29,116 nucleotides of DNA from IMG/VR virus record IMGVR_UViG_3300034418_002820, positions 1-29,116 of that record; one strand, given 5' to 3'. The notes under the pieces were generated by a model. That model saw only the letters and a list, made by a program, of their open reading frames with translations. It did not search any database and was not told the origin of the DNA. Each line of letters opens with the position of its first letter. The first letter of the stretch is position 1. Shown here one piece after another: positions 14,156-20,752 of this stretch. The DNA comes from a virus. The translations under genes were made by a program, and so were the position numbers.

Positions 14156-16632
14156 CAACAGAAAAAATAGGTGCTCTCAATAACGCTCTCAGGCTCAAGA
14201 TCTCCCACCATGGGAGGGGGAGTTGTTGACCCGATTTGCTTGCCCCAATCGACTAGGTACTCATGCTCCGCGAAGAGATGCATGTATGTCTCACGAACAA
14301 TGGCTGATAAACAAGCCATGTCAGTAGCACGACATAAAACCGAGTCATGTATGAGGGCCAGCGGGTGATCAAACTTGAGCGAAGAAAGACATAAGATGGA
14401 GGCATCTAGTGAATGGATCAGATTGGGGCTAGTTGCACTTTTATGCTTGGCAGTATTAACAACATCAGAATCTCCAGTTGCCACTGAGACCTTCTTAATC
14501 TTTCCAAGTAATTGTGTTTCAGCTCGCTCAATCTCCGGTTTCATGATTTTCTGTGAAACCTTGAAACCACTAGGAGTTGTCCAACACAGCTCTGTTGCAC
14601 CATTGGCTAGAGCTTCACTGACCTTCTCCTCAATCCAGTCCATCACCTTGATAGGACCAGGGAAAATGCCAGTTTCATTATCTCTATCCCACACTGCATT
14701 CCTCAATGCATGGGTGACAGCAGTAATGTGCTCTCTGTCCTCCTTTGTTTTATGAGGGACACCCTTATCAACAAGAGCATCCTTTACATAACCCCAATTG
14801 CTCTTAAACTTTGCATTGTAAGGGATAGTCATCACTAGCCTTTTGGCTACGCTCCTATCAATCTTGTCTTGCAAATGCTCAGGACAATTAGGTTTGGCAT
14901 ACTCTGCTACTGCTTTGTATGCATCTTGAGGTGATTCGCTGGGCAACACATTGACTAGACGAGCGGTGGAAGCATCTTTGGCAAGTCCACTCAAAATCTG
15001 AAGACCGCTACATGTTGCATCAACTGCAATCGGTAGTCCTGTTGTTGTTCTCGTCTGGTCAATTAACAGTGCGTTGTACTCCTCACAAGCTGCAAGGAAT
15101 TGGAACGGCTCATCCGCGACTTCCCAATCGCATATCTTGCCAAGTGGATCAATTGCGATTTGGTGAATGAGGTCTTCGTGATCGCGAGCCCATTGCAGAC
15201 GTTCTGCCATAGGCTTTTTATCCAAGCCGTAGGTGGTAGCAACTTGGAATCGCAGCCAATCAGCAGCTTCAGAGTCAGGCATCATCACCGCTTCATCAGC
15301 GAATCTGATTAAACTCTTCCCCCAATCTGTATCCTGTGGAGATAGATAAGGAGCTATTGGATACACCCTTCCACGGTAATCGAACGACCACACATGGTAG
15401 AAGCGCTCAACACCTTTGAAGCGTCGCATGACCTTCATTGTCTGTTGAGTCCTGACAGACTTCTTTTTCAGAGCATTGTTGCGACTATGCACATCAGCAG
15501 CTCGTCGGCAGTAGTCATGCCTCGACTCCTTGTTTGTCTCAATATCAACAGGCTTGGGAGGTAGAGGTTCATATGATGTGTGAGGGATGAACTTGGGTTT
15601 CTTCCCAATCGTAATCCCCCTTTCATAGAGAACCTCAGACACCTCAACCATGTAATCATTCAAGGTGTATGCCACCTCTTGGATCTTGTTGAGGAATTGG
15701 ACAGGGGCTTCCCCCTGTATACATGTCGGGTTACCCCGACGCACCATGTCATGGCCCCGCATCACCGCATCAAGAAGGTAACCACCAGGCTCTGTCAATG
15801 ACCATGGACGGGGAGGGATGAGCATTGGCCAACACTCAGCCGTGAACAGCTCTGCCTGCTCCATCATCTTGTCCTTGGCATCGGAGAACGATGCGCTTGG
15901 GATTAAGAACAGCTGCTTGTTCCTACCGTCACGAGTTTGTAGTGGTTCAAACCAGTCACAGGATTGGCACACAGCATCAACCAATACAGAGCCAAGCTTG
16001 ACTCTTGTTAGCCGTGGCCATGTCTTCCAATTGACACCATAGCGATTCATGAGTGTCTGTACAACAGTCACCTTCTGATCTGTGCCAATTGCACGGTGCC
16101 AATAGTTCTCCTTCAGGGTGTGTAGCAGACCAGGAGCGTTGGTCTGGTAGTAGCGGAGCTGGCATTCATTCTGCATTGCCCGACCAACTGAGTCGTAGAT
16201 GTTGGTGAGTAGTGCATCCTCTTCATCAGCGCTGAATACCTTGTCAAAGAGCACCTTGAGCGTGATTCCAGCAGCCACCAGAGGCTCGATGTCAAAGATA
16301 TACTCTTTGATTTCTTTGTAAGCAACACCTGCATTACCCTTGCGGAAGCGTAGGTACATCTCCTGCAGCTTTGCCTCAACAACTGGCAGCAACTGTTGGA
16401 TTGAGTGGACCCCGTACACCGTTGAGCTGGCGTAACTCTTTAGCTCAGCCTTGTCTGTAATGCGCTGCAGGTTCTTAAGACCAACACTGATCTGATTGAG
16501 CTCCTGTTCGTACTGCTTATCGGTAAGTTCCTGCAGTTCCTTGCTTATCGAGGTCTCGCTCTGCGATGGCGATCTCCCGTGATAAATCCTCTCCAGCTGT
16601 TTGAAGTTGGTTGAGTTGGTTGAGTTCTCCAT
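14155..16632 (-). CDS. Single-subunit DNA-directed RNA polymerase, T7 gp1-like
   Basis: 825 residues from ATG 16632; 849 if the ATG at 16704 is used. T7 RNAP (883) signatures are present in order: 'WSFDYRGRVYPIAPYLSPQD' (DxRGR), 'IAVDATCSGLQILSGL' (catalytic Asp of motif A), 'VAKRLVMTIPYNAKF' (motif B Lys/Tyr), 'ATSPNLIHSLDAS', and 'LALIHDSVLCR' (second catalytic Asp, motif C). It transcribes middle and late phage genes from phage promoters. The first ~60 codons overlap another well-formed small ORF, so the internal ATG at 16632 or a later start is likely. Codons at 15710-15733 ('NPTCIQGE') are repeated exactly at 20925-20948. A terminator lies upstream at 16762-16787. Confidence 0.95.
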   Translation of the reverse strand: MENSTNSTNFKQLERIYHGRSPSQSETSISKELQELTDKQYEQELNQISVGLKNLQRITDKAELKSYASSTVYGVHSIQQLLPVVEAKLQEMYLRFRKGNAGVAYKEIKEYIFDIEPLVAAGITLKVLFDKVFSADEEDALLTNIYDSVGRAMQNECQLRYYQTNAPGLLHTLKENYWHRAIGTDQKVTVVQTLMNRYGVNWKTWPRLTRVKLGSVLVDAVCQSCDWFEPLQTRDGRNKQLFLIPSASFSDAKDKMMEQAELFTAECWPMLIPPRPWSLTEPGGYLLDAVMRGHDMVRRGNPTCIQGEAPVQFLNKIQEVAYTLNDYMVEVSEVLYERGITIGKKPKFIPHTSYEPLPPKPVDIETNKESRHDYCRRAADVHSRNNALKKKSVRTQQTMKVMRRFKGVERFYHVWSFDYRGRVYPIAPYLSPQDTDWGKSLIRFADEAVMMPDSEAADWLRFQVATTYGLDKKPMAERLQWARDHEDLIHQIAIDPLGKICDWEVADEPFQFLAACEEYNALLIDQTRTTTGLPIAVDATCSGLQILSGLAKDASTARLVNVLPSESPQDAYKAVAEYAKPNCPEHLQDKIDRSVAKRLVMTIPYNAKFKSNWGYVKDALVDKGVPHKTKEDREHITAVTHALRNAVWDRDNETGIFPGPIKVMDWIEEKVSEALANGATELCWTTPSGFKVSQKIMKPEIERAETQLLGKIKKVSVATGDSDVVNTAKHKSATSPNLIHSLDASILCLSSLKFDHPLALIHDSVLCRATDMACLSAIVRETYMHLFAEHEYLVDWGKQIGSTTPPPMVGDLEPESVIESTYFFC
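15710..15733. repeat. 24-bp exact direct repeat, copy 1 (inside RNA polymerase gene)
   Basis: The 24 bases starting TCCCCC and continuing TGTATACATGTCGGGTTA are identical to 20925-20948, same orientation. Here they encode 'NPTCIQGE' on the minus strand, within a conserved part of the polymerase, so this copy is under coding constraint. It contains the 8-bp palindrome TGTATACA. Confidence 0.9.
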
Positions 16633-16699
16633 ACATTCGCTCTCGCTGCCGTGCAAGTCGGGCTCGGTTTTTTTGAGATTTTGTGAGTGGTTTTGCCAT
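16517..16699 (-). CDS. 60-residue basic/coiled-coil protein overlapping the RNA polymerase start
   Basis: ATG 16699 opens a frame with a basic N-terminus 'MAKPLTKSQKNRARLARQRE', then an amphipathic helix 'RMYGELNQLNQLQTAGEDL' and 'SREIAIAERDLDKQ'. This composition looks more natural than that of the RNA polymerase frame over the same bases (Ser/Asn/Thr-rich). Its ATG is 5 nt from the upstream polymerase-frame ATG. If real, it is the first gene after the attP/terminator and the polymerase starts inside it. Function unknown. Confidence 0.5.
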   Translation of the reverse strand: MAKPLTKSQKNRARLARQRERMYGELNQLNQLQTAGEDLSREIAIAERDLDKQGTAGTYR

Positions 16700-16761
16700 G
16701 TCATCGAGGTGAGAATTGCAGTTAGAACCGGGTTTTAGATCCTCTGCCTAGTGGAGGGGTA

Positions 16762-16790
16762 GATCAAATAAGAGAGGTGGGCCTCTCCCC
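16762..16790 (-). terminator. Candidate Rho-independent terminator after integrase/attP
   Basis: On the minus strand a 6-bp GC-rich stem (GAGAGG / CCTCTC, 16787-16782 and 16777-16772) with a CCCA loop is followed by TTATTT. It lies between the integrase-attP segment and the RNA polymerase gene and would separate early host-driven transcription from the RNAP operon. The stem is short, so strength is uncertain. Confidence 0.5.
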
Positions 16791-16828
16791 CCTAATCCTA
16801 TGCCATGTGGAGCGTAGACGTTGGTCGC

Positions 16829-16868
16829 ACCTGAAACTAGCGCGTCTACCGATTCCGCCACATCCGCC
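16829..16868 (-). other. attP: tRNA-Leu 5' half: probable phage attachment site (attP)
   Basis: Read on the minus strand, the 40 bases match the 5' half of a bacterial tRNA-Leu: acceptor strand GCGGATG, TG, D-arm GCGGAATCGGTAGACGCGC, anticodon stem CTAGT and loop TTCAGGT with anticodon CAG. The sequence then departs from a tRNA: the 3' anticodon stem does not pair properly, and no variable arm, T-loop or acceptor 3' strand follows. So it is a fragment, not a gene. It begins 83 nt after the integrase stop. A published marine cyanopodovirus (P-SSP7) carries a similar integrase-adjacent match to host tRNA-Leu, interpreted as attP. The upstream bases 16869-16950 show nothing else. Confidence 0.85.
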
Positions 16869-16950
16869 AGTGGATTCCAGCGATTGGACTCGCTGAGAAT
16901 GTCTCCGTTGAGACCTTCAAATCGTAGCAGACGGGGGGTGTTAGACACGT

Positions 16951-17811
16951 TTAGATCAGCTGCAGAGCTTCGGTACGGGCCTTGTCGGTGACCTTGGCAT
17001 AGATCAGGGTTGTCTCGATCCTCTTGTGCCCTGCTAACTCCTTGATGGTCAGCATGGGTACACCAGATTCAGCGAGCCAGGTGCAGAAGCTGTGACGGAA
17101 GCTGTGAAAACACAGCCGCTCATCAAACTGGCACCACTTGTGAACCTTTCTAAAGGCTCTCATTAAAACGTCGCCGTTTGCCCAGTCATCAAAGACACGG
17201 GTATTGGGAGAAGCATGTTCCAGACGCTCCCGCATGATCGTGATAATTGCGTCATGGATGGGGATGGTGCGGTAGTTGTTGGCTTTCGTCTGAAAGTCAG
17301 GCAACCCACCAACATGGATCAGGTTGGCACCTAGGTCCACATCCCTTGCCTTGAGCTGTAGTAGCTCTCCCCTCCTCATCCCTGTGTAGGGAGCAACCAT
17401 TGAGATATCCCAAAGGTCACGCCTCTCAAAGGGGTCCAGACAGCCCTGTAAGAACTGTTGATGCTGTTCCTTGGTGAAGTAGGCACGACGGCTCTCACCC
17501 TCCTTCCTGCGCCTCAGCTTTGGTGCTGATGGGATCAGACCATCAAAGGCACAATGGTTAAGAACAGTGGACACAGCAGACACAACACGATTGATGGTTG
17601 CATCGCTTTTACCTTCATCTTCAAGTTCAATGGATGCTTGTGTGATGACAGGTTGGCTGATCTTTGCAATGGGAAATGATCTCCCACGCAATCGGGTGAA
17701 ATGACCCGCATTGATTAGAGCCGTCTTTTTACCATTGCCATGCCTCCATGTGTGGCGTGTTTTGAGTGTGTAATCAAGCGCCTGTCCCCAGGTCTTGATT
17801 TGATCAGACAT
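16951..17811 (-). CDS. int: Tyrosine-family site-specific integrase
   Basis: 286 residues from ATG 17811, which overlaps the MarR-like stop by 8 nt (a TTG at 17826 is less likely). N-terminal SAM-like core-binding domain (about 1-100). The catalytic domain shows the full set: Arg in 'TGMRRGELLQL' (R146), Lys in 'TKANNYRTIPI' (K176), 'HSFRHSF' (H236, R239), 'ELAGHKRIETT' (H262) and the nucleophile in 'LIYAKVT' (Y271). All residues are intact, so the enzyme should be active. It would recombine the adjacent tRNA-Leu attP with a host tRNA-Leu. Lysogeny in marine T7-like cyanophages is rarely observed despite such genes. Confidence 0.95.
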   Translation of the reverse strand: MSDQIKTWGQALDYTLKTRHTWRHGNGKKTALINAGHFTRLRGRSFPIAKISQPVITQASIELEDEGKSDATINRVVSAVSTVLNHCAFDGLIPSAPKLRRRKEGESRRAYFTKEQHQQFLQGCLDPFERRDLWDISMVAPYTGMRRGELLQLKARDVDLGANLIHVGGLPDFQTKANNYRTIPIHDAIITIMRERLEHASPNTRVFDDWANGDVLMRAFRKVHKWCQFDERLCFHSFRHSFCTWLAESGVPMLTIKELAGHKRIETTLIYAKVTDKARTEALQLI

Positions 17812-18160
17812 AAACGATGTCCTCAATTTGGTTGCGTAGAGATTTACCCTTCTCAGTTAATCGGAGGTACTGACGACGACGACAAGCGGGATCGGTGTAC
17901 TTCTCAATTAAACCGAGACCTGGTTTGCCTAAGCGGTGATAGTCAGATAACCAATCAGTCACACGTGATGCTGATGCAGTGCGTAGACCTAGGTCCTCTT
18001 CCATCGCCAACTTATGGCAATTGTCATGGCTGCATATGTAGAAGAAGCATGACACCAATTGACCTGGGATCTCTCGATCCATGAGTCTGAGAAGCTCAAA
18101 GGCTTTCATCAGCTTCAGCATTTGGACATCGGTGACAGCCCTCTTCAACGGATCAGCCAT
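17804..18160 (-). CDS. MarR-like winged-helix transcriptional regulator
   Basis: 118 residues from ATG 18160 (TTG 18175 possible). The centre and C-terminal half read as a winged helix: helix 'MDREIPGQLVSCFFYICSHD', HTH region 'LAMEEDLGLRTASASRVTDW', wing 'LGLIEKYTDPACRRRQYLRL', then 'TEKGKSLRNQIEDI', the last two being the typical MarR wing and following helix. Several marine cyanopodoviruses carry a MarR-family gene next to integrase/RNAP. With integrase directly downstream (8-nt overlap) it may control the lysis-lysogeny choice or early genes; the repeats at 18996-19211 are possible operators. Target is inference. Confidence 0.8.
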   Translation of the reverse strand: MADPLKRAVTDVQMLKLMKAFELLRLMDREIPGQLVSCFFYICSHDNCHKLAMEEDLGLRTASASRVTDWLSDYHRLGKPGLGLIEKYTDPACRRRQYLRLTEKGKSLRNQIEDIVYV

Positions 18161-18278
18161 AAGGTGGGAGGTCAATCTCTATCCGAATCCTACCTAGGTG
18201 GAGGTGAAAAGTACAGGAACACATGTACCAGTCCCATGAAGAGTCTTTGAAAGTCCTCAAATAAAACAAGTGGCTGCC

Positions 18279-18443
18279 TCAAACCCAAGTGATGCGAGAA
18301 GCGTTTCCATTCTCACAGAGAAAGTATAACATGTTATGTGGAGCGGTTGTGAAGTTGTTTGTACTTACCGATCCATCAGCAAGAAACAGGCTGTAGTCCT
18401 CAGGTGATAGTGATTCAATCATCTCCTGAGTCATCGTCATCAT
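18279..18443 (-). CDS. Small early hypothetical protein
   Basis: 54 residues from one of a cluster of ATGs (18443, 18440, 18434 or 18422): 'MMTMTQEMIESLSPEDYSLF', 'LADGSVSTNNFTTAPHNMLY', 'FLCENGNASRITWV'. It overlaps the acidic end of the upstream gene by about 28 nt; an AGGAG lies just before ATG 18422. No known family. The 118 bases between it and the MarR-like gene hold no other feature that I can support. Confidence 0.55.
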   Translation of the reverse strand: MMTMTQEMIESLSPEDYSLFLADGSVSTNNFTTAPHNMLYFLCENGNASRITWV

Positions 18444-18717
18444 CGGGGTCAAAGTTGGCAACAACGTAGTAGTGTTCATCAGAAAGAACGGTGATTTCAA
18501 TGGGATCGTCTACCTCCAACTCCCGCCCCAATCGATTGACTGCTGCAAGTCGCTGTTGATATACATGCTCAGCCACCTTATTGGTCCTGAGATTATGTAC
18601 TCGCATGATGCAAAGTACGCTACTTGGTATTTCATATCCAGTTGTCTTTTGCTCGATTAAATCCTCAACACTGAACTGTTCAGCACAGTGAGCAAAGATT
18701 TCATTAGGAGCATTCAT
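18415..18717 (-). CDS. Early hypothetical protein with acidic tail
   Basis: 100 residues from ATG 18717, 17 nt after the upstream stop with a purine-rich GGAAAGAAG before it; ATG 18759 or 18771 would extend into the neighbour. Core 'FSVEDLIEQKTTGYEIPSSV' and 'LCIMRVHNLRTNKVAEHVYQ', then 'QRLAAVNRLGRELEVDDPIE'. The tail is a run of Asp ('DPDDDDDSGDD'), which could mimic nucleic acid; that is speculation. Probably expressed early because it lies between the putative genome end and integrase. Confidence 0.65.
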   Translation of the reverse strand: MNAPNEIFAHCAEQFSVEDLIEQKTTGYEIPSSVLCIMRVHNLRTNKVAEHVYQQRLAAVNRLGRELEVDDPIEITVLSDEHYYVVANFDPDDDDDSGDD

Positions 18718-18733
18718 TACTTCTTTCCAGTTG

Positions 18734-18943
18734 TTAGCGAAGTACTTCTTTCTTCCCATACTCAGTGTCAATGATGTGCAGATATTGGGATTGGACAGTC
18801 AAAGACTGGGCTACATTGGCAGCCTCACCTACATCCACAGCTTTAACCATGAATGAATCAGTGGGTGTGATGACATAGAAATGTTTGGGTGTGGGGGTGT
18901 GTTTCAAATGGGAGGAGGGGTGCGTGCTGGGTGGGTGTGGCAT
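18734..18943 (-). CDS. Small early hypothetical protein with uncertain start
   Basis: The convincing part is 'KHFYVITPTDSFMVKAVDVG' and 'EAANVAQSLTVQSQYLHIID', ending 'TEYGKKEVLR'. No ATG sits just before this segment. The ATG at 18943 adds ~19 His/Pro/Ser residues from a G/T-rich stretch (18888-18950), and a TTG is present within it. The internal ATG (Met32) would give 38 residues. The missing start could mean an indel in the G-rich tract. Function unknown. Confidence 0.5.
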   Translation of the reverse strand: MPHPPSTHPSSHLKHTPTPKHFYVITPTDSFMVKAVDVGEAANVAQSLTVQSQYLHIIDTEYGKKEVLR

Positions 18944-18995
18944 GTGTATCCATTAGAATGGGGTCATTCATCCATTTCTTAGGAGGCGGAGCCCG

Positions 18996-19032
18996 TGATC
19001 GTGAAGAGTGATCGTGAGTCCTTTGATCGTGA
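18996..19032. repeat. Three direct copies of a 9-bp repeat (TGATCGTGA)
   Basis: TGATCGTGA occurs at 18996-19004, 19009-19017 and 19024-19032, spaced 13 and 15 bases apart, in a non-coding stretch just upstream of the early gene at 18943. Regular spacing and exact identity suggest a protein-binding site such as an operator or replication iteron. It directly adjoins the 24-bp repeat array. Confidence 0.75.
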
Positions 19033-19043
19033 TAATAAGAATT

Positions 19044-19211
19044 AAACAGTGCTGTCTTATTCAAATTAAACACCATTGTTTTAATAGAATCAATCAGTGT
19101 TAAGTAATAACAATCAATCAACGCTAACTAATAATAATTAATCAGCACCAACTAGTTATTGTTAGTCAGTGCTGATTTATTTTAATTAATCAGTGATGAT
19201 TAGATGTTACC
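19044..19211. repeat. Seven degenerate tandem copies of a 24-bp AT-rich repeat
   Basis: Units start at 19044, 19068, 19092, 19116, 19140, 19164 and 19188, each exactly 24 bases. First half approximates AATCAGTGCTAA and second half CTAATAATAATT. Best-kept positions are the CA at 4-5 and the A/T-rich second half. The last unit runs into the 3' end of the gene at 19200-19451. It occupies most of the non-coding 18944-19199. Candidate roles: terminal-repeat flanking array (T7 has short repeat arrays there), origin/unwinding element, or multi-site regulator binding. Confidence 0.75.
19065..19093 (-). promoter_or_regulatory. Candidate host sigma-70-type promoter for the early/integrase operon
   Basis: On the minus strand, TTGATT (19093-19088), a 17-base spacer and TTTAAT (19070-19065) resemble -35 and -10 boxes. 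Transcription would start near 19058 and run into the small early genes, MarR and integrase. It is embedded in the repeat array, whose AT-richness makes chance matches likely. Confidence 0.3.
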
Positions 19212-19451
19212 CATCCATCCCCAACGTGAAGGCTCATCAACCGTGACGTAAATAAGGCTATCTAAAATCTCACTTAGGTTAAACATATCTACCGCTTCTT
19301 CCCAACTCATGGGTTCATAATCAAAGCGCTTAGTTACTGTTGCATAGCTATCTCCATCCGCAGTGAACTCAATCCCTACAACAGAGTCACCTAAGTTTTC
19401 CTCAATGTAATCCATGGTTTCAGAATCAAAGACAGCTTTAACTTCAAACAT
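19200..19451 (-). CDS. Acidic early hypothetical protein
   Basis: 83 residues, clearly acidic: 'MFEVKAVFDSETMDYIEENL', 'GDSVVGIEFTADGDSYATVT', 'KRFDYEPMSWEEAVDMFNLS', ending 'VDEPSRWGWMGNI'. Mixed alpha/beta, no known motif. Small acidic early proteins of T7-like phages often bind and inhibit host proteins (for example T7 gp0.4 or gp2); that parallel is inference. It follows the 58-residue ORF by 32 nt. Confidence 0.65.
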   Translation of the reverse strand: MFEVKAVFDSETMDYIEENLGDSVVGIEFTADGDSYATVTKRFDYEPMSWEEAVDMFNLSEILDSLIYVTVDEPSRWGWMGNI

Positions 19452-19483
19452 GATGATTAGAATGCAGTGCTAAGTGGAAGGGT

Positions 19484-19660
19484 TCAAGCTAAGTTAGTAA
19501 CGTATTTCTTACCGCTACCATGTGCCTCAACAAACACATTCAACTTATCACCAGAGCATAACTTGCAAGTTAGGCAAGTAGCCTGGCTGTTGTCTACAGT
19601 TGTAGACGCTTGCTTGGCTTGGACCTTGTTGAGTTGCTGGCGGATGAATGAGCGGATCAT
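19484..19660 (-). CDS. 58-residue early protein with a Cys cluster
   Basis: ATG 19660, 'MIRSFIRQQLNKVQAKQAST', 'TVDNSQATCLTCKLCSGDKL', 'NVFVEAHGSGKKYVTNLA'. The C-x(2)-C-x(2)-C cluster could bind metal, but a fourth ligand is not obvious. The start overlaps the stop of the ORF at 19657-19881 (ATGA), which favours translation of both. Sequence is well ordered for its length. Confidence 0.6.
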   Translation of the reverse strand: MIRSFIRQQLNKVQAKQASTTVDNSQATCLTCKLCSGDKLNVFVEAHGSGKKYVTNLA

Positions 19661-19881
19661 TGGGTGAGCTGTGTGATCTGCAGTAATGGTATCCGAGTGG
19701 AATAGTTACCTGAGTGGAGCAGTGTGCCACCTGGTGAACTGGTTTTATCTGTTGACTTGGTGCCTTTTGATTTGCTAGGTTGGTGTGGTAAGTCTTGACA
19801 GATGTTTTGGTAATCATTCTCATTAGACTCATGATAAGACTGGCTAGTTCTATGGTATGATTCCACTAAGCAAAGGGTCAT
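19657..19881 (-). CDS. Possible 74-residue early protein, first gene after the genome-end region
   Basis: Ser/Gln/Thr-rich frame, 'MTLCLVESYHRTSQSYHESN' and so on, with no motif. It ends 'LLQITQLTQ' with a stop overlapping the next ATG (ATGA); that coupling is the main support. A competing frame (19832-19548) is open over the same bases but would run through the better-supported 58-residue gene. Low confidence. Confidence 0.35.
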   Translation of the reverse strand: MTLCLVESYHRTSQSYHESNENDYQNICQDLPHQPSKSKGTKSTDKTSSPGGTLLHSGNYSTRIPLLQITQLTQ

Positions 19882-19936
19882 CCCTGCTTCATCCGTCAGA
19901 CTCGGGGTCTAACGTGGAGGGTGGGCACCTAATTCT

Positions 19937-19986
19937 CGCGATCACAGGGGGGGCATGGGGGGGAAAAGCGGCCCCGCCCCATCGCG
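19937..19986. other. GC-rich imperfect inverted repeat with two G7 tracts
   Basis: CGCGAT (19937-19942) pairs with ATCGCG (19981-19986). Inside, a G7 run (19947-19953) faces CCCCGCCCC (19972-19980), with a second G7 run (19957-19963) in the loop. It is sharply GC-rich against AT-rich surroundings and lies in the non-coding 19882-20007 between thyX and the early genes. It could be a stem-loop or G-quadruplex former at the packaging or genome-end junction. Confidence 0.6.
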
Positions 19987-20007
19987 GATAGGGTTCAGAA
20001 AATTATG

Positions 20008-20085
20008 TCATTTTTTTGAGACATGCTCAGACACAAACTTCTGATAATCCACAGTATAACCAGGTAACCAGGTATGAGGTGTCAT
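20008..20085 (-). CDS. Possible 25-residue ORF downstream of thyX
   Basis: ATG 20085, 'MTPHTWLPGYTVDYQKFVSE' then 'HVSKK'. Aromatic and charged residues are balanced as in real proteins. The ATG sits in the loop of a 6-bp hairpin (GGTGTC / GACACC), which might regulate initiation. It is too short for certainty. Confidence 0.35.
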   Translation of the reverse strand: MTPHTWLPGYTVDYQKFVSEHVSKK

Positions 20086-20110
20086 GCAGACACCCCAATT
20101 ACTAGGATAC

Positions 20111-20752
20111 CTAAGACAAACAGGTACCATCACCCCACATAGCTGCATAAACATTAGGATAATAGTCACAAACAAGTTCTTTTACCTCATTAGCTATCAA
20201 CATATGTTCTTTCTGTGTCCCATTAGCACACCTAAGGTCACAATAATGCAACCAAGACCTCAAAGACCCATTCATATACAACCTTGTAGGAGTAGCCAAG
20301 GGAAGAACATCTCTAGCACATTCTTTTGCTACACCTGCTGCTAACATCTCTTCATAAAGACTATAACTCAGATCAAACAACCCTTGCTGTTTAACTTTAA
20401 ACTCCTCCTTAGTATTATCATCAATATTATCAATACTATTCTGTCTATTCTTAGTATCCTGACTCCTAATATCAACAGGTAAAGCCTTATCAGTCTTAGC
20501 ATACCGTTGACTAAACTCTTGGAAGCTAAAGCTCCTATGACGGAGTATTTGAGCAGCTACACTCCTGGTAGTCTCAATCTCAACACACATGTTCACCATT
20601 TCAAAGGGTGACCAATGTTTATGTTTAATCAGGTACTTAATCAATCCTTGATAATCATTACTATCTTGATTATTAGGATTAGAGACTCTTGCCATATAGG
20701 CTATCAATTGTTCTCCATCCTCGGTGGTATGGATAAGAGATACATGACTCAT
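20111..20752 (-). CDS. thyX: Flavin-dependent thymidylate synthase (complete)
   Basis: 213 residues. Contains the ThyX signature RHR-x7-S ('ILRHRSFSFQEFSQRYA', residues 69-85), 'EMVNMCVEIETTRSVAAQIL' before it, and the C-terminal substrate site 'LYMNGSLRSWLHYCDLR' and 'GTQKEHMLIANEVKEL'. It methylates dUMP to dTMP using FAD, NADPH and methylene-tetrahydrofolate, supporting phage DNA synthesis. The gene is visibly richer in A+T than its neighbours and sits alone between terminase and the early region rather than beside the RNR genes, suggesting separate acquisition. Its C-terminus differs from the ThyX fragment at 31-357. Confidence 0.95.
   Translation of the reverse strand: MSHVSLIHTTEDGEQLIAYMARVSNPNNQDSNDYQGLIKYLIKHKHWSPFEMVNMCVEIETTRSVAAQILRHRSFSFQEFSQRYAKTDKALPVDIRSQDTKNRQNSIDNIDDNTKEEFKVKQQGLFDLSYSLYEEMLAAGVAKECARDVLPLATPTRLYMNGSLRSWLHYCDLRCANGTQKEHMLIANEVKELVCDYYPNVYAAMWGDGTCLS

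Noticed and set aside
16829-16868. A complete functional tRNA-Leu gene
   Set aside because: Only the 5' half matches; the 3' anticodon stem, variable arm, T-loop and 3' acceptor strand are missing.
16748-16948. 66-codon minus-strand ORF between integrase and RNA polymerase
   Set aside because: It reads through the tRNA-Leu fragment and the terminator hairpin; composition is poor and the bases are explained by those elements.
19044-19211. CRISPR-like array
   Set aside because: The 24-bp units are directly tandem with no spacers and are degenerate.
19548-19832. 94-codon minus-strand ORF in the early region
   Set aside because: It conflicts with the ATGA-coupled frames at 19657-19881 and 19484-19660 and has Gln/Pro/His-rich low-quality composition.
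19921-19935. TGGGCACC core reminiscent of the Syn5 phage promoter
   Set aside because: It lies on the plus strand, opposite to all genes, and matches only eight bases.
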